Shown one piece after another: positions 33,808-43,685 of a DNA stretch of 64,000 bases. The notes beneath the pieces are model-generated. The model was given only the letters and a program-made list of their open reading frames with translations. It was not told where the DNA came from and ran no database searches. Source of the DNA: Leptolyngbya subtilissima AS-A7 (GTDB taxonomy: Bacteria; Cyanobacteriota; Cyanobacteriia; Phormidesmidales; Phormidesmidaceae); assembly GCF_039962255.1 (NCBI RefSeq), contig NZ_JAMPKY010000003.1:186001-250000 (forward strand), read 5' to 3'. The translations under genes were made by a program, and so were the position numbers. Each line of letters begins with the position of its first letter. The stretch's first letter is position 1.

Positions 33808-35421
33808 TCAGCGGCGATCGCGCCATCCCAGCACTAGGGTCACGCCCAACAGCAGCGGCGTTAGCCAGTCGCCCCAGCGAATGTAGGGAGTGAGAGTGTG
33901 GCGGCGATCGAGGGTAGCGCGGTGGGTGAGATAGGTGTGGGGTTCCCCCAGCCAGAGGGTGCGACCGTGGTTGTCGACCAGGCCAGAGAGTCCGGTGTTG
34001 GTGACGCGCAGCGCCCAGCGATCGCTCTCCACCGCCCGCAGCACGTCAAACCCGTGGTGCTGCCTCATCATCCACACCGGGTAGGGGTCGTTGTTAGAAG
34101 CGGTGACGATGAACTCGCCGCCGTTTCTAACCTGGGGGCGAAACAGACGGCTGTAGGCCGACTCATAACACACACCAACAATGCCTTGCCCAACGCTGGT
34201 CTCAAACCGCTGCTCAGATGCCCCTGGCACCAAGTAGCTATCGAGCGGCGACAGCCGACTGATCAGGCGACCTAGCACGGCCTCAAAGGGCACGTATTCT
34301 CCCAGAGGCACCAGCTGTACTTTGTTGTAACGCCCGTAGGTCTGGCCGTCGGGGCGCAGCTCAAGCAGGCTCTGGGTGTACTGCGATCGCCCCTTCCCCG
34401 GTACCGGCGCAAAGGTGCCCAACCACAAGGGCACCCCAGCTTGCTCCACCGTGCGAATGATGGCCGCGATTTGGGGCGCATTCGGATTCCACAGCTGCGG
34501 CAGCGCCCCTTCCGGCGTCACCACTGCATCCACCCCTTGGGCCGCCAGGAGACGATAGCCGCTAGTGTAGCCCTCTAGCGCCTGGTTAACCCCCTGGGGC
34601 GTCAGCTTTTCGCGGGTAGGCACATTGCCCTGAATGAGTCCCAAGGAGATGGACTGGCTGGAGGGAACAGTTTCGGTGCGGGCGTAGAGAATGGCCCCGA
34701 GGGTATGACCTAGCAGTACCAGCGCGATCGCGGTCAGGGCAAGGGGGCGTCGAGTGGATAGGTGGATGGGTGGATGCGTAGGGGGATGGGAAGATAGCCC
34801 AGGTGCGTTAGCCCTCGAAACAGAGAATGCCAAAAGGCCGTTGGTGGCAACCAGAATGGCAGTGATAGCTCCTGGCCCTGAGATTTTAGCTATGTGCAAG
34901 ATCCACAGGTTGTTGGGGCTTTGGGTGAGGCTGAGGGGCGACCAGTCGAGGGGGCTGTGGTTGCGTAGCGCTTCGAGGAAGCACCACAGGGCAGTACCGG
35001 CGAGCACTAGCCAAAGTGAGCGCTTGGGCCAGCGATGGGCAGCCCAGGCAGTCACTCCGCCCCACACCGCTATGCAAACAGAACCCCAGAAAACGATAAA
35101 GAGCCAGGAGGAGAGGGCGATCGCAACGCTACTTCCCCAAGGCACCCCCATCCACATCAGCGGGTGCAGGTGGGTAATCCACGCCAGCGAAATGCCGTAG
35201 TACACCAACCCCCACAGCAGCCCATAGGTAGCCGCCAATCCCATCTGCGGCGTTCTCAACACTACCCACCACAGCGGCACCAACCCCACCCAAGCCAGTG
35301 GCCAAAGACTCCACGGCGGCAGCGCCAAAGCCATCAATACCCCGCTGAGAGTAACCAGACCAGCCTGCCGCCAACTCCAACCGGAGCCAAGATTTCGTAA
35401 AAACGTCCCTGCCACCTTCAT
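33808..35421 (-). CDS. lnt: Apolipoprotein N-acyltransferase Lnt
   Basis: A 537-residue membrane enzyme that adds the third acyl chain to lipoproteins. The N-terminal half is an about six-to-eight-helix membrane region; the C-terminal half is a nitrilase domain with the catalytic Glu (VVTPEGALP), Lys (YNKVQLVPLGE) and Cys (GVCYESAYS). A Pro/His/Thr-rich run near residue 210-226 (about 34745-34800) is encoded by heptad repeats. ATG 35421 is preferred over an upstream TTG at 35427. Confidence 0.92.
   Translation of the reverse strand: MKVAGTFLRNLGSGWSWRQAGLVTLSGVLMALALPPWSLWPLAWVGLVPLWWVVLRTPQMGLAATYGLLWGLVYYGISLAWITHLHPLMWMGVPWGSSVAIALSSWLFIVFWGSVCIAVWGGVTAWAAHRWPKRSLWLVLAGTALWCFLEALRNHSPLDWSPLSLTQSPNNLWILHIAKISGPGAITAILVATNGLLAFSVSRANAPGLSSHPPTHPPIHLSTRRPLALTAIALVLLGHTLGAILYARTETVPSSQSISLGLIQGNVPTREKLTPQGVNQALEGYTSGYRLLAAQGVDAVVTPEGALPQLWNPNAPQIAAIIRTVEQAGVPLWLGTFAPVPGKGRSQYTQSLLELRPDGQTYGRYNKVQLVPLGEYVPFEAVLGRLISRLSPLDSYLVPGASEQRFETSVGQGIVGVCYESAYSRLFRPQVRNGGEFIVTASNNDPYPVWMMRQHHGFDVLRAVESDRWALRVTNTGLSGLVDNHGRTLWLGEPHTYLTHRATLDRRHTLTPYIRWGDWLTPLLLGVTLVLGWRDRR
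34748..34800 (-). repeat. In-frame heptad repeats in lnt
   Basis: Units of GTGGATG/GGTGGAT type give, on the minus strand, SHPPTHPPIHLSTRRP in Lnt, in the loop between membrane helices. The repeat family is the same as in rca and metH. Confidence 0.7.
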
Positions 35422-35828
35422 TGTCAACCTCAGCTATTCCTCCAACCCGACCATAGGATTCTCTTAAAAATACCTTTTTAGAAGGTGGGCACTGCCCACC
35501 CTACAAGACTTACCAGCCGCTTACCAGCTGATTGGCAATACAGAGATTTAAACCGATGGCAAATCGAGCCTTTCCGTTGGGTCCAGGGCGGCGGCACGGC
35601 CCTGGTCGACGGGGTCTGGGGGCAATCGAAACGCCCCCAGCGGTAGATCTGGCTTAAGACCAATTGCTCTCCGCCAACGCGGTGCATTGCTGCGCGTTGG
35701 CGCAGCCTCGCCTGAGCGTTATGCACCCTACAGCATACGCCCCAAAAAATTGAGGAAGCGACGGCGAGTCACTTCCTCAATACGGTAATTGAAAACAGAA
35801 ACCAACAGTCTGGAATAAACCGGAGATT
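35422..35828. other. Intergenic region with short palindromes
   Basis: No coding gene seen. It contains an REP-like palindrome, 8-bp arms GGTGGGCA and TGCCCACC (35484-35500), a sequence resembling a widespread cyanobacterial dispersed repeat near 35686-35733 (TGCGCGTTGGCGCAGCC and GTTATGCACCCTAC), and the ho1 terminator. The 82-codon minus-strand frame at 35478-35726 is built from these repeats. Confidence 0.5.
35744..35781 (-). terminator. Terminator after heme oxygenase
   Basis: On the minus strand, a perfect 10-bp stem (35772-35781 with 35749-35758) and 13-nt loop followed by TTTTTT. It lies 47 bp past the ho1 stop. Confidence 0.8.
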
Positions 35829-36545
35829 CTACTCGGCGGTTGCTAGCTCAGTGCTGCCCCGACGACGACGGCTGGTCAGCGTATTAAACAGCATCTGACC
35901 GATCGCCTTAATCAAATTGCCTTCCAGTTCCTGGAACATCTGCATGTTGACGCCAAAGGCATCGTTAGCCTCTTCAACAATGCGGGCAACCATGGCATCA
36001 TCCACCGGGGCCGCATCCATCGACTCGCGATACTTAGCCTTAAACGCCTTCTCATCCGAGATTTCGGGGAACTCGTAGAATGCAGTGCCCTCACCTTCAG
36101 AGAGGTTCATCGCCCGCTGAGCAATTCCCTTGAGAATTTGCCCACCCGACAAATCGCCAATGTAGCGAGTGTAAGAGTGGCTGACCAACAGCTCAGGCGC
36201 GGTATTGCCCACTTCGCGAATGCGATCGACGTAGCGCTGGCCACCGGGGGTCAGCGAAATTTCATTTGCCCAGTTAGGGCCGTAGTAGTAGGCCAGGTCA
36301 GACTCTAAAGATGCCTTGCGGTGTAGCTCAGGGAAGTAAATCTTAGAGACAACCGGATGGTCTTTGTGACGCTCTAGCTCTTCTTCCATCGCCGCATAGG
36401 CGTAGTAGAAGTTGGCCACCAGCTTGCGGTAAGAGTTCTTCTCAACCACACCCCGCAAAAAGCAACGCACAAAGCCCATGTTTTCGGCCATGGTGTGGGC
36501 TTTCTTGGTGCCTTCGCGCAGCTCGGTGGATAGGTTACTGCTCAT
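35829..36545 (-). CDS. ho1: Heme oxygenase (biliverdin-producing)
   Basis: A 238-residue ferredoxin-dependent heme oxygenase, which opens heme to biliverdin, the first step toward phycobilins. The proximal heme His is H17 in TKKAHTMAEN, the distal helix has YIGDLSGGQIL, and the HO signature ...SHSYTRYIGDLSGG is intact. Length is typical. A slightly extended C-terminus ends in RRRRGSTELATAE. An own terminator follows; no other bilin gene is nearby. Confidence 0.95.
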   Translation of the reverse strand: MSSNLSTELREGTKKAHTMAENMGFVRCFLRGVVEKNSYRKLVANFYYAYAAMEEELERHKDHPVVSKIYFPELHRKASLESDLAYYYGPNWANEISLTPGGQRYVDRIREVGNTAPELLVSHSYTRYIGDLSGGQILKGIAQRAMNLSEGEGTAFYEFPEISDEKAFKAKYRESMDAAPVDDAMVARIVEEANDAFGVNMQMFQELEGNLIKAIGQMLFNTLTSRRRRGSTELATAE

Positions 36546-36813
36546 GCTGACTGTCTCGCTCTAGGGTGAATTAAAAGGTGAGGTTTAAACGGAATTTTGG
36601 TTAGACAATGCTTGGTCAGACAGATCGGCTTCTCACAATCAAAGCCGTAACATGCCATGACAAAGGGCACATTTGTTTAACTTAGACCCATTTGACAACT
36701 GTTTGCATTACGAATTTTTACAGGCAGTTACCCAAAGTTATGTCCTTCTCAGGAGTAATCCGGGGATATACCCAAGTACCCCTGCTGCTAGGGCAGAGGC
36801 ACAACGGTAAACG

Positions 36814-37671
36814 TTATTTGGCTGCCATTCGAGTTAACAGCACCGGGCAAGGAGCGTACACCCGCACAAAGTCGGTCAGCGATTCGCCCAGCACTTTGTC
36901 TAAGTCGGGCAGGCCCTTAGCAATGGTGGGACGGCGATCGGGAGAACCCAGAATGATCAGATCCACATTGCGCTCTTCAGCTAGCTGGCAGATACGGCGA
37001 CCGGGCTTGCCCTCGGGGGCCGACAGCTTGTAGGCAATACCGTACTTTTTCGCTTCAGCCGCCGCCGCTGTCAGAATGGGGTCTTGGTTGGGGTCGGTGC
37101 TGACCACGTCAAAGGGCTTGGTCTTGAGGCTAGACACCGTGTGCACCAAGGTGAGCTCACCGCCCTTAACATCGCGCAACAGGGAAATAGCGATGTTAAG
37201 CCCTTCGCGCGCCGAGTCAGATTTATCCATGGCGACCATGACCCGCTTCATGGGGCGAATGCTGTAGAGGTCGTCTTTGACCAGCAGCATGGGCCGCGAC
37301 GATAGCTGAAACACATACTGGCTGACAGAATTTTCGAGAATCGCCTTGAGCCCTTGCAACCCGCGCGAGCCCATGATGATCAGATCGGCATTGACCTCAT
37401 CAGCCACCTGGATGACCACGTCTTTGGGGTCGCCCTCCCGCAGCACGGCGTTGACTCGGCTGGGGTCAAGGTTGAGGTTGGTAATGGCGGTGGCCAAGGT
37501 GCGACCACCGGCCTCCCACTTCGAGGCCATGGCTTCGGCAGACACCTGCGATGGCACTACGTGGAGCACCGTTACTGAAGCTCGCTGCACTAAAGGAATC
37601 TCCATTAGGGCTTTCATCATGGCTTCGGTGTTGCCGGTGCCGGAGTTGGCCAAAAGAATTTTTTCGATCAT
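36814..37671 (-). CDS. Tandem universal stress protein
   Basis: A 285-residue protein with two Usp domains (about 1-140 and 145-285). The first carries an ATP-loop-like GSRGLQGLKAILENSVSQ pattern; in the second it is degenerate (GSPDRRPTIAKGL), suggesting nucleotide binding by one half only. Domain one opens with KILLANSGTGNTEAMMKAL, domain two with RVMVAMDKSDSAREGL. Usp proteins are stress-linked nucleotide-binding proteins; exact role unknown. Confidence 0.88.
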   Translation of the reverse strand: MIEKILLANSGTGNTEAMMKALMEIPLVQRASVTVLHVVPSQVSAEAMASKWEAGGRTLATAITNLNLDPSRVNAVLREGDPKDVVIQVADEVNADLIIMGSRGLQGLKAILENSVSQYVFQLSSRPMLLVKDDLYSIRPMKRVMVAMDKSDSAREGLNIAISLLRDVKGGELTLVHTVSSLKTKPFDVVSTDPNQDPILTAAAAEAKKYGIAYKLSAPEGKPGRRICQLAEERNVDLIILGSPDRRPTIAKGLPDLDKVLGESLTDFVRVYAPCPVLLTRMAAK

Positions 37672-37902
37672 GGTGTCCTCGTATGGTTGCGCTTAAGGGT
37701 TGAGAACGATGGGAACGTCATTCAGAGCCAAAGCCCCTTTAGAAATCTTGAGGTGAGGCCTTCTCCCACCCGTCTCAACCACCGGCTCAACGGGGTATAA
37801 AACTGAGCTAAGGTGTTCTCAATCATCATAGGCATCGGGTTTGAGCCTATTTTGGCGCGATTCATAATTTGTAGTAGAGTTTGCTCGCTGCTGGCGGCCC
37901 TA

Positions 37903-38322
37903 ATGGAACAGTCCCACTGGTATGAGCACCGGGTCATGGTGCAGCCCCACCACACCGACTACGCGGGCATTGTCTGGCACGGCACCTACATCGCTTGGAT
38001 GGAAGAAGCCCGGGTGAACTACCTCAGCGACTGCGGGCTCACCTTTGCCGACTGGGTTAAGGCTGGGGTGGATCTGCCGGTGGTCGATTTAGGGTTAAAG
38101 TATCGGCGATCGCTCACCTTAGGCGACACTGCCCTAGTCAAAGCCCGCCTTGAACCTGCCAAGGGCGTCCGCATCCTCTGGCACTACGACATTCAAAACG
38201 CCGCCACTCAAGAGACCTGCATTGAGGGCACCGTCACGCTAGCCCCAGTAGATTTCAAAACCCGCCGAATTTTGCGCCGCCTGCCCGATCATCTACAGAC
38301 GGCTTTGGATTCTATTCTTTGA
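37903..38322 (+). CDS. Hotdog-fold acyl-CoA thioesterase (DHNA-CoA hydrolase-like)
   Basis: A 139-residue 4HBT-type thioesterase. The family block HHTDYAGIVWHGTYIAWMEEAR contains the catalytic Asp (about residue 18). Length and sequence fit cyanobacterial DHNA-CoA thioesterases of phylloquinone biosynthesis (the slr0204 type), but other acyl-CoA substrates cannot be excluded. ATG 37903 is preferred to the upstream open frame from 37813, which lacks conserved sequence. Confidence 0.82.
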   Translation: MEQSHWYEHRVMVQPHHTDYAGIVWHGTYIAWMEEARVNYLSDCGLTFADWVKAGVDLPVVDLGLKYRRSLTLGDTALVKARLEPAKGVRILWHYDIQNAATQETCIEGTVTLAPVDFKTRRILRRLPDHLQTALDSIL

Positions 38323-38470
38323 CAGCCTCAACTCCCCTGCGGCACAGCCCCAAAACTTTGCCTCAAAACTTTTGTAGGATGAGCAAAGCGCAGCGTGCCC
38401 ATTAAGCCCTAGATCGCAGATCCGATGGGTACGATCTAGCGTCCTTTGCCCCCCTACGGTTGCCTTGGAT

Positions 38471-38977
38471 ATGTTCCTTCCCCTCCCCCAAGCCTTTGCT
38501 GTCGTTTGCGCTCTGCTCATCATGCTCACTGGGTGGCTCGGCGTTGCCCCTACCGCCCAAGCCCAAGAGAACACGGTCGATTACACCCTCACTGACCTCA
38601 GTTTTCGCGACTTCTCGGGCAAGAGTCTTTCGGGCACCTCCTTCGCAGCGGCAGAAATGCGGGAGGCTAACTTTGAGAAAGCCGACCTGAGCAAAACCAT
38701 TCTCACCAAGGCGTCGTTTTTGCGGGCTAATCTGGCCGGGGCCAACCTGACGGGAACCTTTGCCGATCGCGTCATCTTTGACGGGGCCGACCTCTCCAAC
38801 GCCCTTTTTATCGACGCGCTGCTCACCAGCAGCAGCTTTGGCGATGCCAATATCACCGGGGCCGACTTCTCGGGCGCGATTGTCGATCGCTTTCAGACCG
38901 CGCAGATGTGCAAGCACGCCGACGGCGTGAATGAGACCACTGGGGTGGCGACCAGGGATAGTTTGGGCTGCCGGTAG
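38471..38977 (+). CDS. Secreted pentapeptide-repeat protein
   Basis: A 168-residue protein with a signal peptide (hydrophobic 7-27, cleavage after AQA near 33). It has about 16 pentapeptide repeats, A(N/D)LxX-like: LSGTSF, MREANF, ADLSKT, ANLAGANLTG, ADLSNA, ADFSGA. Such right-handed beta-helix proteins occur in the thylakoid lumen of cyanobacteria and chloroplasts. Two C-terminal Cys could form a disulfide. ATG 38471 is preferred over TTG 38465. Function unknown. Confidence 0.85.
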   Translation: MFLPLPQAFAVVCALLIMLTGWLGVAPTAQAQENTVDYTLTDLSFRDFSGKSLSGTSFAAAEMREANFEKADLSKTILTKASFLRANLAGANLTGTFADRVIFDGADLSNALFIDALLTSSSFGDANITGADFSGAIVDRFQTAQMCKHADGVNETTGVATRDSLGCR

Positions 38978-38981
38978 AGAA

Positions 38982-39046
38982 GTAGATGAGTGGGCGGGTG
39001 GATGGGTAGAGCGGAGTAGTCACCGTAGGGTGGGCAGTGGCCACCA
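38982..39046. repeat. Intergenic heptad repeats plus REP-like palindrome
   Basis: TGAGTGGGCGGGTGGATGGG units (about 38988-39008) belong to the heptad family found in coding linkers; GTAGGGTGGGCAGTGGCCACC at 39026-39046 resembles the palindrome at 35484. They separate convergent genes. Confidence 0.55.
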
Positions 39047-39074
39047 TTAGGGAGACAGTTTTTCAGAAGTCGCC

Positions 39075-40766
39075 TTAGACTGCGATCGCGCCCACTCCAG
39101 CCGAGTCAAAGTGCTTTTGTAGAGTGGCCTTGGGCAAAGGCCCTAGCAGGTGATCCCACGGCAGGGGTTGATCGAGATCCCAGTCTTCGTGAACGTAGTA
39201 TTCCATCGGCGGAATTTGGCCCTGAAAGTCTTTGAAGGCGCGGCGGTAGCTGCCTAAGCTATCGCCATAGTGGCGCACGCGTTCGAGAACGGGGCCGAGG
39301 CGGCGATCGCCCCGCGAAATCAACGCCTGAATGACAGACCAGTTGTAGCTCTCAGGCCGAAAGTCGATTCCCTTAGAGCGCAGGTGCTTTTGCAAATACT
39401 TGAGCCGCTTTTCGGCTTCGCGGTTGACTCCGCACCACTGAAGCGGAGTGTGGGCCTTAGGCACAAAGGTGCTGCACCCAAAGGTGAGCCGCAGACCAGG
39501 GGCAGCTTTCTTGAGCCGCAGCATCAGGGCGACGGTCTGCTCCAGGTCAGCCATCGTTTCGCCAGGGATACCCGCCATGCCGTAGAGCTTCATGGCGCTG
39601 AGGCCACCAGCTTTGGCGTTGACGGCGGCGTGCTCGATGTCATCGGTTTCAAGCTTTTTGTTGACGATCTGGCGCACCCGCTCGGACCCACTCTCGATCG
39701 CAATGGTGATCGAGCGACTGTCGTGGCGGGTCAGGGTTTCAGCCAATTTAGAGGTAACGGTGTTGGTGCGCACCGAGGAGAGACTCACTCGCACATCGTC
39801 AAACTGAGGTCGACTTAAATAGTCCAGCAGCGTGTCAAATTCTGGATGCTGAGTCACCGAAGCCCCTAGCAATCCCAGCCGGCTGGTGACGGCAAGCCCC
39901 CGCTCAATGGCGGGGATTAGGGATGCTTCCAGGCTGGCGGGGCGAAAGGGCAGTGTCAGGTAGCTGGCCAAGCAAAAGCGGCACATCTCCGGGCAGCTGC
40001 GCACCACCTCCACCATAAAAATATTTTCCCAGGCGGCGTGGGGGGTGACGACGGTCGAAGCCGATAGCACATTGCCTCGGTAAGTCTGCTTTTGCACCGC
40101 AGCGGGAATATCAATATCGACGGGGTGAATAGCTTGCACACCACCGGTGGGGCCGTCATAGCTGACGGTATAGAGCGACGGCACGTAGACCCCCGGTACC
40201 CCGGCTAAGCGCCGCAGAGTCTCAGAGCGGGAGGCAGATTTTAGCTCCACCAGGGCATCAAAAAAGTCATCTAATAGAGTCTCGCCATCCCCCAGCAAGA
40301 TCACATCAAAGAAGTCGGCAAAGGGTTCGGGGTTGGCGGTGAGCACCGGGCCACCGCCAAAGACCAAAGGGTGGTCGGCGGTGCGATCGCCCGCAAACAG
40401 CGGAATATCCAGCTGCTCTAGCAGCGTCAGCAGGTTGGCATAGTCCAATTCCCACGACAGTGAAAAACCCAGCACATCCACCACCGCAGGCAGCGGCTCA
40501 TGACCATCGGTAAACAGCCGACTCACCTGAACATCGCTACGACGGGCTAGAGTGGCCCACACCACCTGATAACCCAGACTGGTAATGCCCACGCTGTACT
40601 CGTTGGGAAAGGCAAACACCACCGCCAGCGCGTCCTCTTGGGGAGCGGCAGGCTCAAACAGCAGAGTTTCATCCTGAAGGGGAAGGGAGGGCACGGGCAA
40701 CGTTACACAAATTAAGGCTTCTCCAGTGTAATCAGTGGCAGGCGTCTTCACCCACCTGGGAGGCAT
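39075..40766 (-). CDS. B12-binding-type radical SAM protein
   Basis: A 563-residue protein. The N-terminal region (about 30-180) is a cobalamin-binding-like Rossmann fold (FAFPNEYSVGITSLGYQVVWATLARR). The radical SAM domain has its cluster motif as CPEMCRFC near 252-259 (CxxxCxxC), and a TIM-barrel follows, with IPGETMADLEQTV. Similar proteins are widespread in cyanobacteria with unknown substrate. Start uncertain: ATG 40766 has no clear ribosome site. Confidence 0.83.
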   Translation of the reverse strand: MPPRWVKTPATDYTGEALICVTLPVPSLPLQDETLLFEPAAPQEDALAVVFAFPNEYSVGITSLGYQVVWATLARRSDVQVSRLFTDGHEPLPAVVDVLGFSLSWELDYANLLTLLEQLDIPLFAGDRTADHPLVFGGGPVLTANPEPFADFFDVILLGDGETLLDDFFDALVELKSASRSETLRRLAGVPGVYVPSLYTVSYDGPTGGVQAIHPVDIDIPAAVQKQTYRGNVLSASTVVTPHAAWENIFMVEVVRSCPEMCRFCLASYLTLPFRPASLEASLIPAIERGLAVTSRLGLLGASVTQHPEFDTLLDYLSRPQFDDVRVSLSSVRTNTVTSKLAETLTRHDSRSITIAIESGSERVRQIVNKKLETDDIEHAAVNAKAGGLSAMKLYGMAGIPGETMADLEQTVALMLRLKKAAPGLRLTFGCSTFVPKAHTPLQWCGVNREAEKRLKYLQKHLRSKGIDFRPESYNWSVIQALISRGDRRLGPVLERVRHYGDSLGSYRRAFKDFQGQIPPMEYYVHEDWDLDQPLPWDHLLGPLPKATLQKHFDSAGVGAIAV

Positions 40767-40863
40767 CGGCAGCAGTCCGTAAAATCACAGGCCGCACAAC
40801 CACGCTTTATCAAAGCTTGGAGGCACACAGCCACCCATTGGCTAAGGGAGGTTAGAAAACGAC

Positions 40864-42015
40864 ATGTCTGCTCCCATAAACCCAGTCTGGATTCAGTTGA
40901 TTTGCGCAGGCGGTGAGGTTTTCCCTAGGCAAGATGTCGTAAAAGCACGGTGTCAACTCAGGATGTATAAACCTACGATTAAGACAACGCGATCTACCCG
41001 ACTCTCCCACCGTGAAAACACTTCGTTAAACGCTACCGCAGCACTGCGGCTTCGGCCTATGACTTCCTCTATGCCTCCCATTCGCCCCACCTATATTCTC
41101 GTTGACGAGACCACGGTGAGCGTGCCCCGAGATCCATCTTTGCTAGCCCAGGCCGAGCGCATTGCTGAGGGCTACCACAAGTGCCAGGCGGCGGAAGCTT
41201 CGCAGTGGCTAAAGCAGGGGCTTGCCCATCTGCGGCAGGGGCAATACACTCCAGCCCTATCGCTGTTGCAGCAGGCGCTTCAGAGTTACCGCAACCTGGG
41301 CGATAAAGAGCGCCAAGCCAAGGTTTTGCTAACCCTGGCCAGCTTGTATTACCGAGTGGCCGACTATCTGTGGGCGGCAGACTATGGTCGGCAGTGCCTG
41401 CGCATTGCTCGCGATCTGGGCGACGATGCCATCATGCAGCAGACCCTGGGTCATCTGGGCAACTGCTACCGTCACATGGGCAATTTGCAGCGAGCGCTGG
41501 AGTATATGGGCCAAAGCCTTACCCTAGCGAAGAAAACTGGCGATCGCCCCGGCGAAATGCGATCGCTCAACAACCTGGCTATGATCTATCGCGCCAAGGG
41601 CCTCACCCGTCAGGCTGCGACCCTCTATGAAGCCAGCCTGATGATGGCTACTAGCCTGGGCGATCGCAGCACCAAGCTTCAGATTCTCCAGAATCTGGGC
41701 AACACCTATCTCACCCTGCGGGAATATCCCCAAGCCATCGACTGCTACGAGCGCTTTTTGGCCATCAGCGAAAGCGGCGAGGGATCTACCGACAACCGCA
41801 CCAACCGCCGCATTCTCACCCAGCTCACCCTGGCCAGCATTGCCATGGGCGACCACAACCGGGCGATCGTGCACCTTCAGCACCACCTGTCGATTGCTTG
41901 TTCCCTAGGCGACACCAAGGGAGCCGCCGTTCTACTCGACGACCTCAAGCGCAGCTATGTTGCCCTCAGCGAAGCGCGGGTGGCGGTGCTGCGGCCCGAA
42001 CTGACCTCGGTGTAG
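40864..42015 (+). CDS. Tetratricopeptide-repeat (TPR) protein
   Basis: A protein of up to 383 residues with about five to six TPR units from residue 110 on (for example ALSLLQQALQSYRNLGDKERQAKVLLTLASLY, TLGHLGNCYRHMGNLQRALEYMGQSLTLAKKTGD). TPRs mediate protein-protein contacts; partner unknown. The ATG at 40864 has GGGAGG 12 bp upstream, but its first 65 residues lack coding character and ATG 41059 could be the true start. It ends at a strong terminator. Confidence 0.78.
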   Translation: MSAPINPVWIQLICAGGEVFPRQDVVKARCQLRMYKPTIKTTRSTRLSHRENTSLNATAALRLRPMTSSMPPIRPTYILVDETTVSVPRDPSLLAQAERIAEGYHKCQAAEASQWLKQGLAHLRQGQYTPALSLLQQALQSYRNLGDKERQAKVLLTLASLYYRVADYLWAADYGRQCLRIARDLGDDAIMQQTLGHLGNCYRHMGNLQRALEYMGQSLTLAKKTGDRPGEMRSLNNLAMIYRAKGLTRQAATLYEASLMMATSLGDRSTKLQILQNLGNTYLTLREYPQAIDCYERFLAISESGEGSTDNRTNRRILTQLTLASIAMGDHNRAIVHLQHHLSIACSLGDTKGAAVLLDDLKRSYVALSEARVAVLRPELTSV

Positions 42016-42049
42016 TCCATCACGCTTAAAACATCCTCCCTAGGAAAAC

Positions 42050-42081
42050 AAAAGGGGGACGCAAACCTGCGTCCCCCTTTT
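42050..42081. terminator. Bidirectional terminator between TPR and gap2 genes
   Basis: A perfect 13-bp stem (42050-42062 with 42069-42081), loop AAACCT. The minus-strand side ends TTTTGTTTT; the plus-strand side TTTTAC. Confidence 0.88.
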
Positions 42082-42138
42082 ACTAACTACTGACTGAAAT
42101 TATTTGGCGACGACCTGGAGTAACAGGCCGCGGTTCGC

Positions 42139-43152
42139 CTATTTCCAGTTGGCAGCCACCATCTCAGCCAAGTCAACTACGCGCTGGCTATAGCCCCACT
42201 CGTTGTCGTACCAGGCCACCACTTTCACCATGTCGCCGCCCATCACCATGGTCAGGCTAGAGTCAACGATCGAAGACTCATCGGTCTTGCGATAGTCGAT
42301 GGAAACCAGAGGCAGGTCGCTGTAGGCCAAAATGCCCTTCATGGGGCCTTCGGCAGCAGACTTCAGCGCCTGGTTGACCTGGTCAGCGATCGCAGGCTTC
42401 TCCACCTGAACCACTAGGTCGACTACCGACACGTTGGGGGTGGGCACGCGCAGGGCGATCCCGTTTAGCTTGCCGGCCATTTCAGGAATCACTAGGGCCA
42501 CAGCCTGAGCCGCCCCGGTGGTGGTGGGCACAATGTTGAGTGCCGCAGCACGGGCCCGACGCAGGTCACGGTGGCTGGCGTCGAGCAGACGCTGGTCGCC
42601 GGTGTAGCTGTGGGTAGTGGTCATGGTGCCTTTGATGATGCCGAAGTTCTCGTGCAGCACCTTGACCACGGGGGCCAGGCAGTTGGTGGTACAGCTGGCG
42701 TTGCTGACCACATTGTGGCGATCATGGGTGTACTCTTTGTCGTTGACGCCCATGACGTAGGTGCCAATGCCGCCGCCCTTGCCCGGTGCGGTGATCAGCA
42801 CTTTTTTGGCACCCGCTTCGATGTGGCGAGAGGCACCCTCTTCGCTGACGAACACCCCGGTGGACTCAATGACTAGATCGATATCCCAGGCGGCCCAGGG
42901 CAGGTTGTTGGGGTTGCGATCGGAGTAGCACTTAATAGTCTTGCCGTTGACGATCAGGGTGTCTTCGCCAGCGCTGACATCAGCATCTAGCCGACCCAGC
43001 ATCGAGTCATACTTCAGCAGGTGGGAGTTAGTCTTAGGATCAGACGTATCGTTAATAGCGACCACCTCAAGCTGGCTGTTCTCGCGCGTCAACCAGCAGC
43101 GCAGAAAATTACGGCCAATGCGGCCAAAACCATTAATTGCTACTCTAACCAC
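42139..43152 (-). CDS. gap2: Glyceraldehyde-3-phosphate dehydrogenase, Calvin-cycle type
   Basis: A 337-residue dehydrogenase of the cyanobacterial/plastid GapA/B kind, which acts in carbon fixation and can use NADPH. The nucleotide motif GFGRIGR (8-14), catalytic SNASCTTNC (about 150-158) and the conserved [17 protein letters not shown] are present. The [11 protein letters not shown] motif after the second strand is the plastid-type signature that favours NADP(H). Length typical. Divergent from murC by 530 bp. Confidence 0.95.
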   Translation of the reverse strand: MVRVAINGFGRIGRNFLRCWLTRENSQLEVVAINDTSDPKTNSHLLKYDSMLGRLDADVSAGEDTLIVNGKTIKCYSDRNPNNLPWAAWDIDLVIESTGVFVSEEGASRHIEAGAKKVLITAPGKGGGIGTYVMGVNDKEYTHDRHNVVSNASCTTNCLAPVVKVLHENFGIIKGTMTTTHSYTGDQRLLDASHRDLRRARAAALNIVPTTTGAAQAVALVIPEMAGKLNGIALRVPTPNVSVVDLVVQVEKPAIADQVNQALKSAAEGPMKGILAYSDLPLVSIDYRKTDESSIVDSSLTMVMGGDMVKVVAWYDNEWGYSQRVVDLAEMVAANWK

Positions 43153-43685
43153 TGCGTTTAACCCTCTGTTGTAGTCGGACTAGGTATCTATTCTTAGACG
43201 ACACCATAATATCGCAAAGCATGATCCACTTTATAGGGGTTAGCTATTGAACTGAATCTATTTTAAATTCAATATAGACCTTGAAATCTCTATGGAATGG
43301 ATGGGGCGATCGCGGCGTCCCTGGCTACCCGCGGGGATCAGTCCTAGGCAATAGCATAAGTATTTCTACTTTAATCACTCATTTCGCATAGAAAATTGAT
43401 ATGCCATCCTGATGGGCTCTTTATTAATAGGAGAAGATTAGTGGGCATTAGCCCGCTTTTGCCTAGCCCGCTCTTTCCCACCAATGGTCAGTAAACCTTT
43501 GATCGGGGTCATCCCAGGGGCCAGTTGAAGCATTGTTCGCGGCACATCCCCCCTAGGGATTAGAGCTAAAAAACGCTGGAACCGCCGTCCAGCTAGGCTA
43601 ATACCGATGTTTAGGCCAATTCGGCAATTCTTGCTATGATTACGCCTGACACTTGGTGTGGTGTGGTGTTGTAAGGAGTGTAACG
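43153..43685. other. Intergenic region between gap2 and murC
   Basis: No gene seen. It carries divergent promoters: a possible -10 TATGAT (43635-43640) for murC, and TATTAT on the minus strand near 43210 for gap2. The middle is AT-rich (43250-43440). Confidence 0.4.

Noticed and set aside
35478..35726. 82-codon minus-strand frame
   Set aside because: Composed of dispersed repeat sequence; no protein-like features.
36692..37033. 113-codon plus-strand frame
   Set aside because: Runs antisense into the tandem Usp gene and lacks any family pattern.
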